Origin: Lachnospiraceae bacterium
GTDB taxonomy: Bacteria; Bacillota; Clostridia; Lachnospirales; Lachnospiraceae
Length of the DNA stretch: 64,000 nt
Assembly (NCBI GenBank): GCA_009774465.1
Contig: VSNT01000002.1
Span: 1 to 64,000, forward strand
Reading direction: 5' to 3'
Positions 1 through 8,406 of this stretch are shown here, piece after piece. A program made the position numbers and the translations under genes. The notes under the pieces are model-generated. The model searched no databases, had not been told where the DNA came from, and saw only the letters and a list, made by a program, of their open reading frames with translations. How positions within the stretch are numbered: the first letter of the stretch is position 1; the number at the start of each line of letters is the position of its first letter.

Positions 1-164
1 AAAATCAACTGTGGAAATATTTTATTCCTACAGTTATAATTTACAAAAAAATTTGAATTATTTCTTCCATAAAACATGCACTTGTGTACATAAGATAACA
101 GGCAGGAAATGAATTCCTGCCTGTTAAAAGAAATGCCTGTAAGAAATGATTTAAGATGTGTCAT
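1..164 (-). CDS. Candidate small ORF, cut by the window edge
   Basis: On the minus strand an ATG at 164 follows an AAAGGAG ribosome site about 7 bases upstream, and the frame stays open for 54 codons to the window edge. The product starts MTHLKSFLTGISF and has no motif I recognise. It lies 3' of the LytTR response regulator on the same strand, where a signalling peptide or partner gene would fit, but nothing in the residues proves this. The region is AT-rich, so an open frame of this length with a good ribosome site could still be chance. The sequence beyond position 1 decides it. Confidence 0.25.
   Translation of the reverse strand, partial: MTHLKSFLTGISFNRQEFISCLLSYVHKCMFYGRNNSNFFVNYNCRNKIFPQLI
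97..125. terminator. Perfect 12-bp hairpin 3' of the response regulator
   Basis: AACAGGCAGGAA at 97-108 pairs perfectly with TTCCTGCCTGTT at 114-125 around a 5-base loop. Neither side carries a clean T-tract, so it is a weak terminator at best. It lies inside the candidate small ORF at 1-164, so either the ORF is spurious or the hairpin is not a terminator. Confidence 0.3.
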
Positions 165-242
165 CTCCAACTCCTTTTTCATTATAAAAAAAATCTCCCT
201 TTCTGACGGGTTTTGTAAAAATAAGCACTGATAATGTAATAA

Positions 243-965
243 TTAGCACCTTTCTGCCAGCAATTCCATATGATGCTTTCCAATGAAATCTCTTTTTTCC
301 CTGCTGACAGCCAAAATATCTCCATTTCTCATTACAATGTTTTTATACCGATACTGCTCAATCTGCCTTTTATTTACCAGATATGATTTGTGAATTCTTA
401 TAAATTGATGATTGTATTCGGCCAGCCGCTCTTCCAGTTCATCCAGTTTTTCATAAAAAATATGTTCTCTTCCATCTTCCATTAAAATCCTGACCACGCG
501 TCTTTCACTTGCAAAGTACAGCACCTGTTTTAAGTTAATGTGAAAAGTAACCCATTTATATTGAAAGTAAAAGCTTTCATTATATAAAGCCTGTTCCCTG
601 GCGACCTTATCCATCACTTCATAAATTTTCTGTTCTGCAATTGGCTTCTCCACAAACTGAAAAGGATATACCTGAAACAGCTTTTTAAAATACTGCTCAT
701 GCCCGGACACAAACACAATACTCACAAACCGGTCTGCCTTCCGCAGCTTTAAGGCTGTTTCCATTCCGTTTATTCCATCCAGCTCAATATCCATAAATAC
801 TGCTGCAAAGTCACCTTTTGTCTCTAAATTTAAAAGCACTTCTTCTCCACTTTTAAATTTTTCCAGCTTTACATTAATTTTCCGCTTTCTGGCCCAATCC
901 ATAACAAAATGCGCCAGGGTTTCCACAAAACATGGAACGTCATCACATACTCCGATTCTTATCAT
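243..965 (-). CDS. LytTR-family response regulator (AgrA/LytR type)
   Basis: Two-component response regulator of about 240 residues. The N-terminal receiver domain (about residues 1-125) starts MIRIGVCDD, with the acidic pocket in CDD, the phospho-acceptor in FMDIEL near residue 60 and the lysine in FVEKP near residue 105. The C-terminal LytTR DNA-binding domain (about 135-235) contains IRIHKSYLVNK, typical of the fold. Such proteins bind direct repeats upstream of peptide, bacteriocin or transport genes. No sensor kinase lies next to it, so its partner is probably outside the window or elsewhere in the genome. A TTG at 971 is an alternative start; ATG at 965 gives the usual receiver N-terminus. 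Confidence 0.88.
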   Translation of the reverse strand: MIRIGVCDDVPCFVETLAHFVMDWARKRKINVKLEKFKSGEEVLLNLETKGDFAAVFMDIELDGINGMETALKLRKADRFVSIVFVSGHEQYFKKLFQVYPFQFVEKPIAEQKIYEVMDKVAREQALYNESFYFQYKWVTFHINLKQVLYFASERRVVRILMEDGREHIFYEKLDELEERLAEYNHQFIRIHKSYLVNKRQIEQYRYKNIVMRNGDILAVSREKRDFIGKHHMELLAERC

Positions 966-1129
966 TTCCAATCTACCAACTTTCTTTTTCTTTCCATCAT
1001 ACCGGCTATGCGTAATACATCAAAGTACAAAAAACAGATATTTTTGTATTCCGTTTCCTTTTTATGGGGTAAAATACAATTACAGATTTCAGATTATTTA
1101 AAATTGGAACGAAAGGAATGGATATAAAT

Positions 1130-2509
1130 ATGAATGAAAAACAATTGCAGGAACTTATTACCAGACAGCGTAAATTTTATGCATCAGGCATTACAAAGTC
1201 TTTTAAATACCGTCAAAAGTCGCTTGCTTCACTAAAGTCCGCTATACTGCGGCATGAAAAAGATTTATTTCTGGCACTGAAAAAAGACCTGGGAAAAAGT
1301 GAAACGGAAAGTTATATGTGTGAAGTCGGCCTGACACTCTCCGAACTTGGCTGGATGCAGCGGCACTTAAAAGCTCTGATGCGTGAAAAGTCCGTTTCCA
1401 CACCCCTTTCCCAGTTTGCCGCCCGAAGCTTTCGTTCCCCATCCCCTTATGGAACCGTGCTGATCATGAGCCCCTGGAATTATCCTGTGCTTTTGACTTT
1501 GGAACCATTAATTGATGCATTATCAGCCGGCAACACTGCCATTGTGAAACCCAGTGCTTATGCACCTTCTGTGTCTGCAGTCTTACAGACTTTGTTAAAC
1601 GAATGCTTTTCTTCCGAATATGTAGCTGTGGTGACTGGCGGACGAAATGAAAATCAGGCTCTTTTAAACCAGCGTTTTGACAAGATATTTTTTACCGGAG
1701 GAGAAAAGGTAGGACGGGAGGTTTTACGCCATGCGGCAGAGTATTTAACCCCTGTTACCCTGGAGCTGGGAGGAAAAAGCCCCTGCATAGTGGAGAAGTC
1801 TGCAAATATAAGGCTTGCAGCCAGAAGAATTGTGTTTGGTAAATTTTTAAACTGCGGCCAGACCTGTGTGGCGCCTGACTATATTTTATGTGATGAGTCA
1901 ATTCAGGAAAAGCTTCTTACCGCTATCCGGAAGGAAATTGAAAGACAGTTCGGCAGCAAGCCTCTTTTAAATCCAGACTATGGAAAAATCATTAATGAAA
2001 AACATTTTCACAGAATCCTTGGTTTAATCGATCCTGAAAAATTAGTCTGCGGAGGAAATTACGACAAAGACACTCTCCGCATCGCCCCCACTGTTATGAA
2101 AAATGTAACTATTAAAGATGCGGTTATGAGCGAAGAAATCTTCGGTCCCGTGCTGCCTGTTCTTACTTACAAATCTCTGCAAGAGGCGGTGGATTTCATT
2201 GAAAGTCATCCTCATCCGCTGGCTTTTTATGTCTTTACGGAAAAAACCATCCTATGGAAAAAGCTTTTATCCTGCTGTCATTTCGGCGGCGGATGCATCA
2301 ACGACACTGTCATTCACCTTGCTTCCAGCACCATGCCCTTTGGCGGCGTAGGCAGAAGCGGTATGGGCTGCTATCATGGCAAAGCCGGTTTTGAAGAATT
2401 CAGCCACACCAGAAGCATTGTGAATAAGAAAACCTGGATGGACCTTCCTGTTCGTTATCAACCCTACAGCAATTTAAAAATGACGCTGCTTAAAAAATTC
2501 CTGCATTAA
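1130..2509 (+). CDS. NAD(P)-dependent aldehyde dehydrogenase (class 3 type)
   Basis: Oxidises aldehydes to carboxylic acids with NAD(P). The length of about 460 residues and the lack of the long N-terminal segment fit the class 3 ALDH group of Gram-positive bacteria (YwdH-like). Visible motifs are the cofactor-binding FTGGEKVGREV, the catalytic glutamate in LELGGKSP (about residue 212) and the nucleophilic cysteine of NCGQTC (Cys246). EEIFGPVLP and the C-terminal PFGGVGRSGMG are also standard. The ATG at 1118 directly abuts the AAAGGA ribosome site, so ATG at 1130 is preferred. The gene stands alone between divergent and convergent neighbours. The natural substrate is unknown; fatty aldehydes are common for the class. 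Confidence 0.92.
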   Translation: MNEKQLQELITRQRKFYASGITKSFKYRQKSLASLKSAILRHEKDLFLALKKDLGKSETESYMCEVGLTLSELGWMQRHLKALMREKSVSTPLSQFAARSFRSPSPYGTVLIMSPWNYPVLLTLEPLIDALSAGNTAIVKPSAYAPSVSAVLQTLLNECFSSEYVAVVTGGRNENQALLNQRFDKIFFTGGEKVGREVLRHAAEYLTPVTLELGGKSPCIVEKSANIRLAARRIVFGKFLNCGQTCVAPDYILCDESIQEKLLTAIRKEIERQFGSKPLLNPDYGKIINEKHFHRILGLIDPEKLVCGGNYDKDTLRIAPTVMKNVTIKDAVMSEEIFGPVLPVLTYKSLQEAVDFIESHPHPLAFYVFTEKTILWKKLLSCCHFGGGCINDTVIHLASSTMPFGGVGRSGMGCYHGKAGFEEFSHTRSIVNKKTWMDLPVRYQPYSNLKMTLLKKFLH

Positions 2510-2540
2510 AGAAACCTGTGCTTCCAGGCACACCACCGCT

Positions 2541-2576
2541 AAAAAAGCTGCGGGGACGCTTTCCCTGCAGCTTTTA
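2541..2576. terminator. Bidirectional terminator between convergent genes
   Basis: AAAAGCTGC pairs with GCAGCTTTT around a GC-rich centre, with A-runs on one side and T-runs on the other, so it can act in both directions. It lies between the ends of the aldehyde dehydrogenase and the DUF4190-type gene. Confidence 0.75.
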
Positions 2577-2603
2577 TGTATCCACTTTATATGATTTGTC
2601 AAC

Positions 2604-3209
2604 CTATACCAGCATTCCTACTGTTAAAACAATATTTAAAATCCAGAGAATTACTGCCACAATTGCACCGATAATACAGAGAATTTTTCCGGCTTTGGCC
2701 ATACCTGCCTTGCTGGAGCCGATTCCCATTCTTGCTCTTGAAATACCTACTGCCGCAAGAATAATACTGATAATTGGGCTCCATACAAACAATACACTCA
2801 AGATACCAAGTACAAGTCCCGCTGTAGCCGCACCGGTATTATCCACAGTCTTAACAGGAACTGCCGCACCTTCCATGCTCTGTCCTTCAGGAATATCCTG
2901 CTGTAATGCGGTGAACAACTGCTCCAGACTTGTTTTATAGGGTTTCTTCTGTGCAACTGCTACAAATCCATCCAGATCCCATTCCTTTCCGCCATTTCCC
3001 TTAAGCCATGCCTCCAAATGCAGAGTTCCATTTACATAAGACCAGTTTAAATACTTATAGCCTTCCAGCATGGCATCTCCTGCACGGTAAGCAGGTTCTC
3101 CCTTCCAGTCAGACATGGAAAACTGATTTTTCTGAAGATAATCATTCATTACAAAAGTTACAAATTCCTCCGGTTTGTTTAAAACCAGATCTTTTACAAA
3201 TCTTGCCAT
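2604..3209 (-). CDS. Membrane protein with C-terminal DUF4190-like domain
   Basis: A 201-residue protein of unknown function. The first 110 residues are soluble, with the aromatic stretch YKYLNWSYVNGTLHLEAW. Residues 125-200 form two membrane helices separated by SRARMGIGSSKAGMAKAGK, the small-residue linker seen in DUF4190 proteins. Similar proteins in Clostridia occur as single genes and may be envelope or stress proteins; that is inference. The ATG at 3209 follows a GGGGAGAAGGAA-type ribosome site. The gene converges with the aldehyde dehydrogenase. Confidence 0.75.
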   Translation of the reverse strand: MARFVKDLVLNKPEEFVTFVMNDYLQKNQFSMSDWKGEPAYRAGDAMLEGYKYLNWSYVNGTLHLEAWLKGNGGKEWDLDGFVAVAQKKPYKTSLEQLFTALQQDIPEGQSMEGAAVPVKTVDNTGAATAGLVLGILSVLFVWSPIISIILAAVGISRARMGIGSSKAGMAKAGKILCIIGAIVAVILWILNIVLTVGMLV

Positions 3210-3342
3210 TTCCTTCTCCCCTCATTGTCAATTTTATTTGTGTAATAATAAATTACCATATAATCTATTAAAAAACAAGAATTGCAGATAAAAATACATA
3301 TAAAAGTAAACAATCAGCTTCTTTCATTCTTTTGGAAGATTC

Positions 3343-3371
3343 TTGTATAAAATATCTCTTGGTGATATAAT
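3343..3371 (+). promoter_or_regulatory. Predicted sigma-A promoter of the hemerythrin fusion
   Basis: TTGTAT at 3343-3348, a 17-base spacer and a perfect TATAAT at 3366-3371, about 50 bases upstream of the start at 3421. The AAGGAG ribosome site lies between. Confidence 0.6.
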
Positions 3372-3420
3372 AATTGCGTCCCTGACTATTGGAAATAATT
3401 ATAATATAAGGAGAAGTGAC

Positions 3421-4770
3421 ATGAACCAGAATCAATTTATATGGCATGACCGTTATAAAATCGGTGTGGATTTTCTTGACAAGGAACATAAACAGCTTTT
3501 TTCGACCATGAATAAGCTGTTGCAGCTTAGCGACAATGAAGAAAAAAGTGAGTGGGTATGCCGGGAAGGCGTTAAATATTTAAAAAATCATGCGGAAAAG
3601 CATTTCGAACACGAAGAAGCATATATGCAGTCAATTCATTATGAAGACTATGAAGTACATAAACGCCTCCATGATAATTTCCGGTTTGAGACACTGCCTG
3701 CTCTGGAAGTTGAGCTGGAAGAAACCCAGTATTCTGTTGAATCTATCCGTCATTTTCTGGCTGTCTGCATTGGGTGGGTAGTTGCCCACACCCAGACAGA
3801 GGATCAGGCTATTGTTGAAAAAACAAAAAGTAAATGGAAAAATATCTCACATGAAGCGGAAAACGACGCTTTGGAGGCCGCCATCCTTCAACTGATTCAG
3901 GAAATGTTTCATTTAAAGGCAAAACTGATCAGTGAACAATACGCCGGTGAAGATTTTGGAAAAATGATCTGCTGCCGCTTCTTTTACAAGGGAGAACAAA
4001 AAGAAAAATGGGAAGTCACTCTCATATTTGAAGACAGGCTTCTGCTTAAAATCGTAAGCAGAATTTTAAACACGGACTACCCCAGAGTCGATGATATGGT
4101 AATCAATGTAACCCGTTATCTGTGCCGCCAGTTATTAGAAAAGATCAGGGAAAACTTCCCTGCAATTGCCCTTTTAAAGATGGAAAAAGAGTGTCTCTTG
4201 ACACATGAGCAGCTTGTAAATTCTTTCGAAAGAGAACAGCCCTCCTGCAGCCTGTTATTTGATGCAGGGGAAGGATATTTTGCTTTTTGTGCCGCAGCCG
4301 CCGACTCCATTCGTGAAAAGCTTTCCATTAACTCTCATAATGCCATGAGTGCAGTCAACGATTATCTGGTAAAGGAAATGGAAGAGAATGACAAACGAAA
4401 GCCTAAAGTTCTTGTGGTAGATGATTCCGAGTTTATGCGGAGCAGAATAGTTAAACTTCTGTCAGCAGACTATGATCTGATCGAATCAAGTTCCAGCTTG
4501 TCCGCCATTCAGAAAATTACCATAAACCGTCCCAATCTGGTTTTGCTGGATTACGAAATGCCCGTTTGCGACGGGAGACAGGCACTGGAAATGATTCGCT
4601 CGGAAAAAGAAATTGCAGATATTCCTGTTATGTTTTTAACAGGCAAAGGAGACCGGGAAAGTATCAAAAAAGTTATATCTCTGAAACCGGAAGGCTACCT
4701 GCTAAAGACAATGTCTGATGAAGAAATCAAAAAAAGTATAGACGACTTCTTTTTAAAATCAAAGAAATAA
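3421..4770 (+). CDS. Bacteriohemerythrin / CheX-like / receiver fusion
   Basis: A 449-residue, three-part soluble protein. Residues 1-135 are a hemerythrin domain with the di-iron ligand pattern: His23 in DKEHKQL, then HFEHEEAYM, HKRLHDNF and HTQTED. Residues 150-320 resemble the CheX-type phosphatase fold (a long helix around ETNPAIA-like IRENFPAIALL and paired strands), but this part is weakly recognised. Residues 335-449 are a receiver domain with VLVVDDSEF, phospho-acceptor Asp377 in LLDYEMP, and lysine in YLLKT. It probably senses oxygen or redox state and passes this to two-component or chemotaxis signalling. No output DNA-binding domain is present. The start at ATG 3421 has an AAGGAG site; the frame is open further upstream but without support. 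Confidence 0.85.
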   Translation: MNQNQFIWHDRYKIGVDFLDKEHKQLFSTMNKLLQLSDNEEKSEWVCREGVKYLKNHAEKHFEHEEAYMQSIHYEDYEVHKRLHDNFRFETLPALEVELEETQYSVESIRHFLAVCIGWVVAHTQTEDQAIVEKTKSKWKNISHEAENDALEAAILQLIQEMFHLKAKLISEQYAGEDFGKMICCRFFYKGEQKEKWEVTLIFEDRLLLKIVSRILNTDYPRVDDMVINVTRYLCRQLLEKIRENFPAIALLKMEKECLLTHEQLVNSFEREQPSCSLLFDAGEGYFAFCAAAADSIREKLSINSHNAMSAVNDYLVKEMEENDKRKPKVLVVDDSEFMRSRIVKLLSADYDLIESSSSLSAIQKITINRPNLVLLDYEMPVCDGRQALEMIRSEKEIADIPVMFLTGKGDRESIKKVISLKPEGYLLKTMSDEEIKKSIDDFFLKSKK

Positions 4771-4791
4771 CATTTAAAAAGATCTATATAC

Positions 4792-4825
4792 GCCTGCGGC
4801 ACATAAAATGCTGCAGGCATTTTTA
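4792..4825 (+). terminator. Rho-independent terminator after the hemerythrin fusion
   Basis: GCCTGC at 4792-4797 pairs with GCAGGC at 4813-4818, extended by inner GCA/TGC pairs, and is followed by a T-rich run. Confidence 0.75.
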
Positions 4826-4919
4826 TAAAAATCAGCAATTTTCTGCGTCTTTCTTTTTTGCACAAATTTTTCCTTTTATTTTTGTCTATTATTTTTTCCG
4901 ATTTTGTAACCAGGGATAC

Positions 4920-4947
4920 TTGCATATTTTTATGTACCCGGTATAAT
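4920..4947 (+). promoter_or_regulatory. Predicted promoter of nrdD-nrdG
   Basis: TTGCAT at 4920-4925, a 16-base spacer and TATAAT at 4942-4947. It lies about 55 bases upstream of the nrdD start. I found no convincing NrdR box nearby. Confidence 0.55.
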
Positions 4948-5000
4948 ACTAAATATGCCTGTCTTTTATTGACAGTATACAAGATATGGGGGATATTAGA

Positions 5001-7163
5001 ATGAATATCATTAAAAGAAGCGGTATGGAGGTTACATTTGACTCCGACAAAATAGAAGAAGCAGTTAAAAAGGCCAATGCCAGCGTTCAGGAATCTGACC
5101 GCTTAAGCCTAAAACAAATTAAGACCGTAGTGGACAATGTTACAAAGCTTTGTGTTGAAATGAAGCGGAGTCCTAATGTAGAAGAAATTCAGGATTTGGT
5201 TGAAGAAGAAATTATGAAGCAGCAGACCTACAAGCTTGCTTCAAACTACATTACCTATCGCTATAAAAGAGAGCTTGTCCGCAAGTCCAACTCCACCGAC
5301 GAGCAGATTCTATCTCTTCTTGAGTGTAATAATGAAGAAGTGCTTCAGGAAAATTCCAATAAAAATCCCATTGTCAACAGTGTACAGCGGGATTATATGG
5401 CTGGGGAGGTCAGCAAGGATATTACCAAACGTTTCCTGCTTCCGCCTGATATTGTGGATGCCCATGAAAAAGGTCTGATTCACTTCCATGACGCCGATTA
5501 TTTCGCCCAGCACATGCATAACTGCTGTCTGGTAAATTTGGAAGATATGCTTCAAAACGGCACCATTATCAGCGAAACCATGATTGAACGTCCCCGCAGT
5601 TTTTCCACTGCCTGCAACGTTGCAACTCAGGCCATTGCCCAGATTGCAAGCTCCCAGTATGGCGGGCAAAGCATCACTCTGTCCCATCTTGCCCCTTTTG
5701 TTCAGGTAAGCAGGGAAAAATTCCGCCGGGAAGTGCGGGAAGAATTAACCTCCCAGCAGATAGAAGCAACTGACGAACTGGTCAATAAGATGGCGGAAAT
5801 GCGGGTGCGCCGGGAAATCAAGCAGGGAGTACAGATGATTCAATACCAGGTAATCACTCTTATGACTACCAACGGTCAGGCGCCCTTTGTCACCGTATTT
5901 ATGTATTTAAATGAAGTACCTGAAGGACAGTTAAGAGATGACCTGGCCCTTATCATAGAAGAAATGCTCCTTGGCCGGATTCAGGGCGTTAAAAATGAGC
6001 AGGGAATCTATATTACACCGGCATTTCCAAAGCTGATCTATGTGCTGGAAGAAAATAATATATCCGAGGATTCCAAATACTGGTATCTCACCCGGCTTGC
6101 CGCCCGCTGCACAGCAAAGCGTCTGGTGCCTGATTATATTTCTGAAAAAATCATTAAGAAACTGAAAGAAGGAAACTGCTATCCCTGTATGGGCTGCCGC
6201 TCTTTCTTATCCGTCTACAAAGATGAAGAAGGAAACTGCAAGTTTTACGGAAGATTTAATCAGGGCGTTGTCACTTTAAATTTAGTGGATGTGGCCTGCT
6301 CCTGCGGCGGAGACATGGATAAATTCTGGGAGATTTTTGAGGAGCGCCTTCTCCTTTGCAGGCGTGCACTTATGTGCCGTCATGAACGCCTTAAGGGAAC
6401 CCTTTCCGACGTTGCCCCTATTTTATGGCAGAATGGGGCCCTTGCCCGTCTGAAAAAAGGAGAAACCATAGACAAGCTTCTCTATGGAGGCTATTCTACC
6501 ATTTCCTTAGGGTATGCCGGCTTATGTGAATGTGTCCGCTATATGACCGGAAAATCCCACACAGATCCGGAAGCCACTCCTTTTGCTTTGGAAATTATGA
6601 ATCATTTAAATAATACCTGTAAAAAGTGGGAAAACGAAACGAATATTGGCTTCAGCCTTTATGGCACTCCACTGGAATCTACTACCTACAAGTTTTCCAA
6701 ATGCCTTCAAAATCGTTTTGGGATAATTCCCGGTGTAACTGACAAAAATTATATCACCAACAGCTACCATGTTCATGTAACGGAGCCTATCAACGCTTTC
6801 GATAAGCTTACCTTTGAAGCCCAGTTTCAGGAACTGTCTCCCGGCGGTGCAATCAGCTATGTGGAAGTTCCCAACATGCAGAATAATATTGAGGCTGTGC
6901 TTGCTGTTATGCAGCATATTTACGACCATATTATGTATGCAGAACTGAATACCAAAAGTGATTACTGTCAGGAATGTGGATATGATGGTGAAATCCGAAT
7001 CATTGAAGATGAACACAATAAACTGATCTGGGAATGTCCCAAATGCGGAAACAGGGATCAGGACAAAATGAATGTGGCAAGACGAACCTGCGGCTACATT
7101 GGCACCCAGTTCTGGAATCAGGGACGTACACAGGAAATCAAAGAGCGGGTATTGCATTTATAA
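5001..7163 (+). CDS. nrdD: Anaerobic ribonucleoside-triphosphate reductase
   Basis: Class III ribonucleotide reductase that makes deoxynucleotides without oxygen. About 720 residues. The N-terminal ATP-cone (about 1-95, MNIIKRSGMEVTFDSDKI) is the allosteric nucleotide-sensing domain. The central barrel includes HFHDADYF and HNCCLVNL. Near the C-terminus two CxxC pairs (CQECG and CPKCG, about 656-681) bind zinc. The glycyl radical site is RTCGYIG with Gly698. ATG at 5001 is chosen because GGGGGA sits 7 bases upstream; an in-frame ATG at 4986 lacks a site. It is followed 38 bases later by its activase nrdG. Confidence 0.97.
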   Translation: MNIIKRSGMEVTFDSDKIEEAVKKANASVQESDRLSLKQIKTVVDNVTKLCVEMKRSPNVEEIQDLVEEEIMKQQTYKLASNYITYRYKRELVRKSNSTDEQILSLLECNNEEVLQENSNKNPIVNSVQRDYMAGEVSKDITKRFLLPPDIVDAHEKGLIHFHDADYFAQHMHNCCLVNLEDMLQNGTIISETMIERPRSFSTACNVATQAIAQIASSQYGGQSITLSHLAPFVQVSREKFRREVREELTSQQIEATDELVNKMAEMRVRREIKQGVQMIQYQVITLMTTNGQAPFVTVFMYLNEVPEGQLRDDLALIIEEMLLGRIQGVKNEQGIYITPAFPKLIYVLEENNISEDSKYWYLTRLAARCTAKRLVPDYISEKIIKKLKEGNCYPCMGCRSFLSVYKDEEGNCKFYGRFNQGVVTLNLVDVACSCGGDMDKFWEIFEERLLLCRRALMCRHERLKGTLSDVAPILWQNGALARLKKGETIDKLLYGGYSTISLGYAGLCECVRYMTGKSHTDPEATPFALEIMNHLNNTCKKWENETNIGFSLYGTPLESTTYKFSKCLQNRFGIIPGVTDKNYITNSYHVHVTEPINAFDKLTFEAQFQELSPGGAISYVEVPNMQNNIEAVLAVMQHIYDHIMYAELNTKSDYCQECGYDGEIRIIEDEHNKLIWECPKCGNRDQDKMNVARRTCGYIGTQFWNQGRTQEIKERVLHL

Positions 7164-7201
7164 AAAGCTCCCCATATTTAAGAAAGGGAAAACACAATTA
7201 C

Positions 7202-7717
7202 ATGAAATATGCAGATATTAAATATTACGATATCGCAAATGGGCTGGGGGTTCGAACCAGCCTGTTTGTATCCGGCTGTACCCACAGATGCCGGGGATGC
7301 TTTAATGAAAGCACCTGGGATTTTAACTATGGCAATGATTTTACAGAAGAAACCATTCAGGAAATCCTGGAATCCATTTCCCCAAAATATATCAGCGGTC
7401 TGACTCTCCTGGGCGGAGAGCCTATGGAGCCTTCCAACCAAAGAGCGCTTCTTCCGCTGCTTGAGCAGTTTAAAAAGCGCTTTCCTGAAAAAAACATCTG
7501 GTGCTACACCGGATATACCTATGAGACAGATCTTTTGTCTCCCGATGGACGCGCCCACTGTGAAGTGACCAAAGACTTTCTCTCTTATGTAGATATTCTG
7601 GTAGATGGAGAATTTGATCAGGAACAATACGACATCAGCCTGAAATTCCGGGGCAGTAAAAACCAGCGTATTCTGCAGATTCAAAAGGAAGGCTCTCCAC
7701 AGTTGTTTCCCCTTTAA
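7202..7717 (+). CDS. nrdG: Anaerobic ribonucleotide reductase activating enzyme
   Basis: Radical SAM activase of 171 residues that installs the glycyl radical on NrdD. The cluster motif is CTHRCRGC with Cys26, Cys30 and Cys33. It continues with the usual FNESTWDFNYG, and GGEP follows in LLGGEPMEP. Length and order after nrdD match the classic operon. The frame is open upstream into the nrdD tail, but ATG at 7202 gives the standard N-terminus MKYADIKYYDIANG. Its stop overlaps by four bases the end of the convergent ABC permease gene. Confidence 0.96.
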   Translation: MKYADIKYYDIANGLGVRTSLFVSGCTHRCRGCFNESTWDFNYGNDFTEETIQEILESISPKYISGLTLLGGEPMEPSNQRALLPLLEQFKKRFPEKNIWCYTGYTYETDLLSPDGRAHCEVTKDFLSYVDILVDGEFDQEQYDISLKFRGSKNQRILQIQKEGSPQLFPL

Positions 7718-8406
7718 GCCATGCCGCTTTTTTTATACGCAATCCAAAACAGCACTGCTGCTATAAAAAGATTAGCTGAAATAACCACTGCATTTTCAAA
7801 TCCTGCTCCTGTTTTTCCAATTCCATTTATCAGAATGCTGATTTGCTGTGAATAAGTAATCTTTGCAACCTTTTCAATAGACGCATTAAACATGGAAAGC
7901 ATGGGCAAAAAGGCGAAAATTACCATAACCGGCACTGTCAGGGAGGTGGCCGCCATCTGATTTTTACTGCTGGTGCCGATTGCTGCGCCAATCAGCATGG
8001 ACACGAAAATTCCTGCCACCATAATTCCAAGAAAAGATAAAAGTTCTGTTCCTTTATACCCTCCGGATATACCGATTACACATCCTCCCATCATACAGAT
8101 GATCCATATGTAGCTGCCCACACCGGCCAGATATTCCGCCGGTTTTACATTTGACATTAACAGTACCCGAAGGGTATTTTTTTCTTTTTCTTCCGAAATA
8201 ATGGCTGACATGGCAACTAAAGGCGCCATTCCCACATACATTGCCGCAAACATATTTGCAAAGAAATGCTCCGGCATTCCTTCTATGTGAATGGAACACT
8301 CCATAATAATTGACATCACCGGAAAAATAAGAAATTCGATAAGAACTGACTTATTTTTCAAAGTATCCTTAATTTGTTTTTGAAAAATTGCAATCATATT
8401 TTTCAT
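7714..8406 (-). CDS. ABC-2 type transporter permease
   Basis: A 230-residue membrane protein with about six hydrophobic helices and the ABC-2 exporter architecture. The segment MSAIISEEKEKNTLRVLLMSNVKP is the characteristic cytoplasmic linker after the second helix. It directly follows the ATPase gene with no gap and is the last gene of the operon LytTR-DUF3021-ATPase-permease. The substrate cannot be read from the sequence; exporters under LytTR control often handle peptides or antimicrobials. Confidence 0.88.
   Translation of the reverse strand: MKNMIAIFQKQIKDTLKNKSVLIEFLIFPVMSIIMECSIHIEGMPEHFFANMFAAMYVGMAPLVAMSAIISEEKEKNTLRVLLMSNVKPAEYLAGVGSYIWIICMMGGCVIGISGGYKGTELLSFLGIMVAGIFVSMLIGAAIGTSSKNQMAATSLTVPVMVIFAFLPMLSMFNASIEKVAKITYSQQISILINGIGKTGAGFENAVVISANLFIAAVLFWIAYKKSGMA

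Noticed and set aside
909-1127. Plus-strand ORF of 72 codons upstream of the aldehyde dehydrogenase
   Set aside because: It starts antisense to the response regulator, has no ribosome site, and overlaps the likely promoter region.
6606-7157. Minus-strand ORF of 183 codons opposite nrdD
   Set aside because: Antisense shadow of the well-conserved nrdD C-terminal region.
7240-7260. tRNA-like GGTTCGAACC
   Set aside because: It lies in the conserved coding part of nrdG and no cloverleaf arms surround it.
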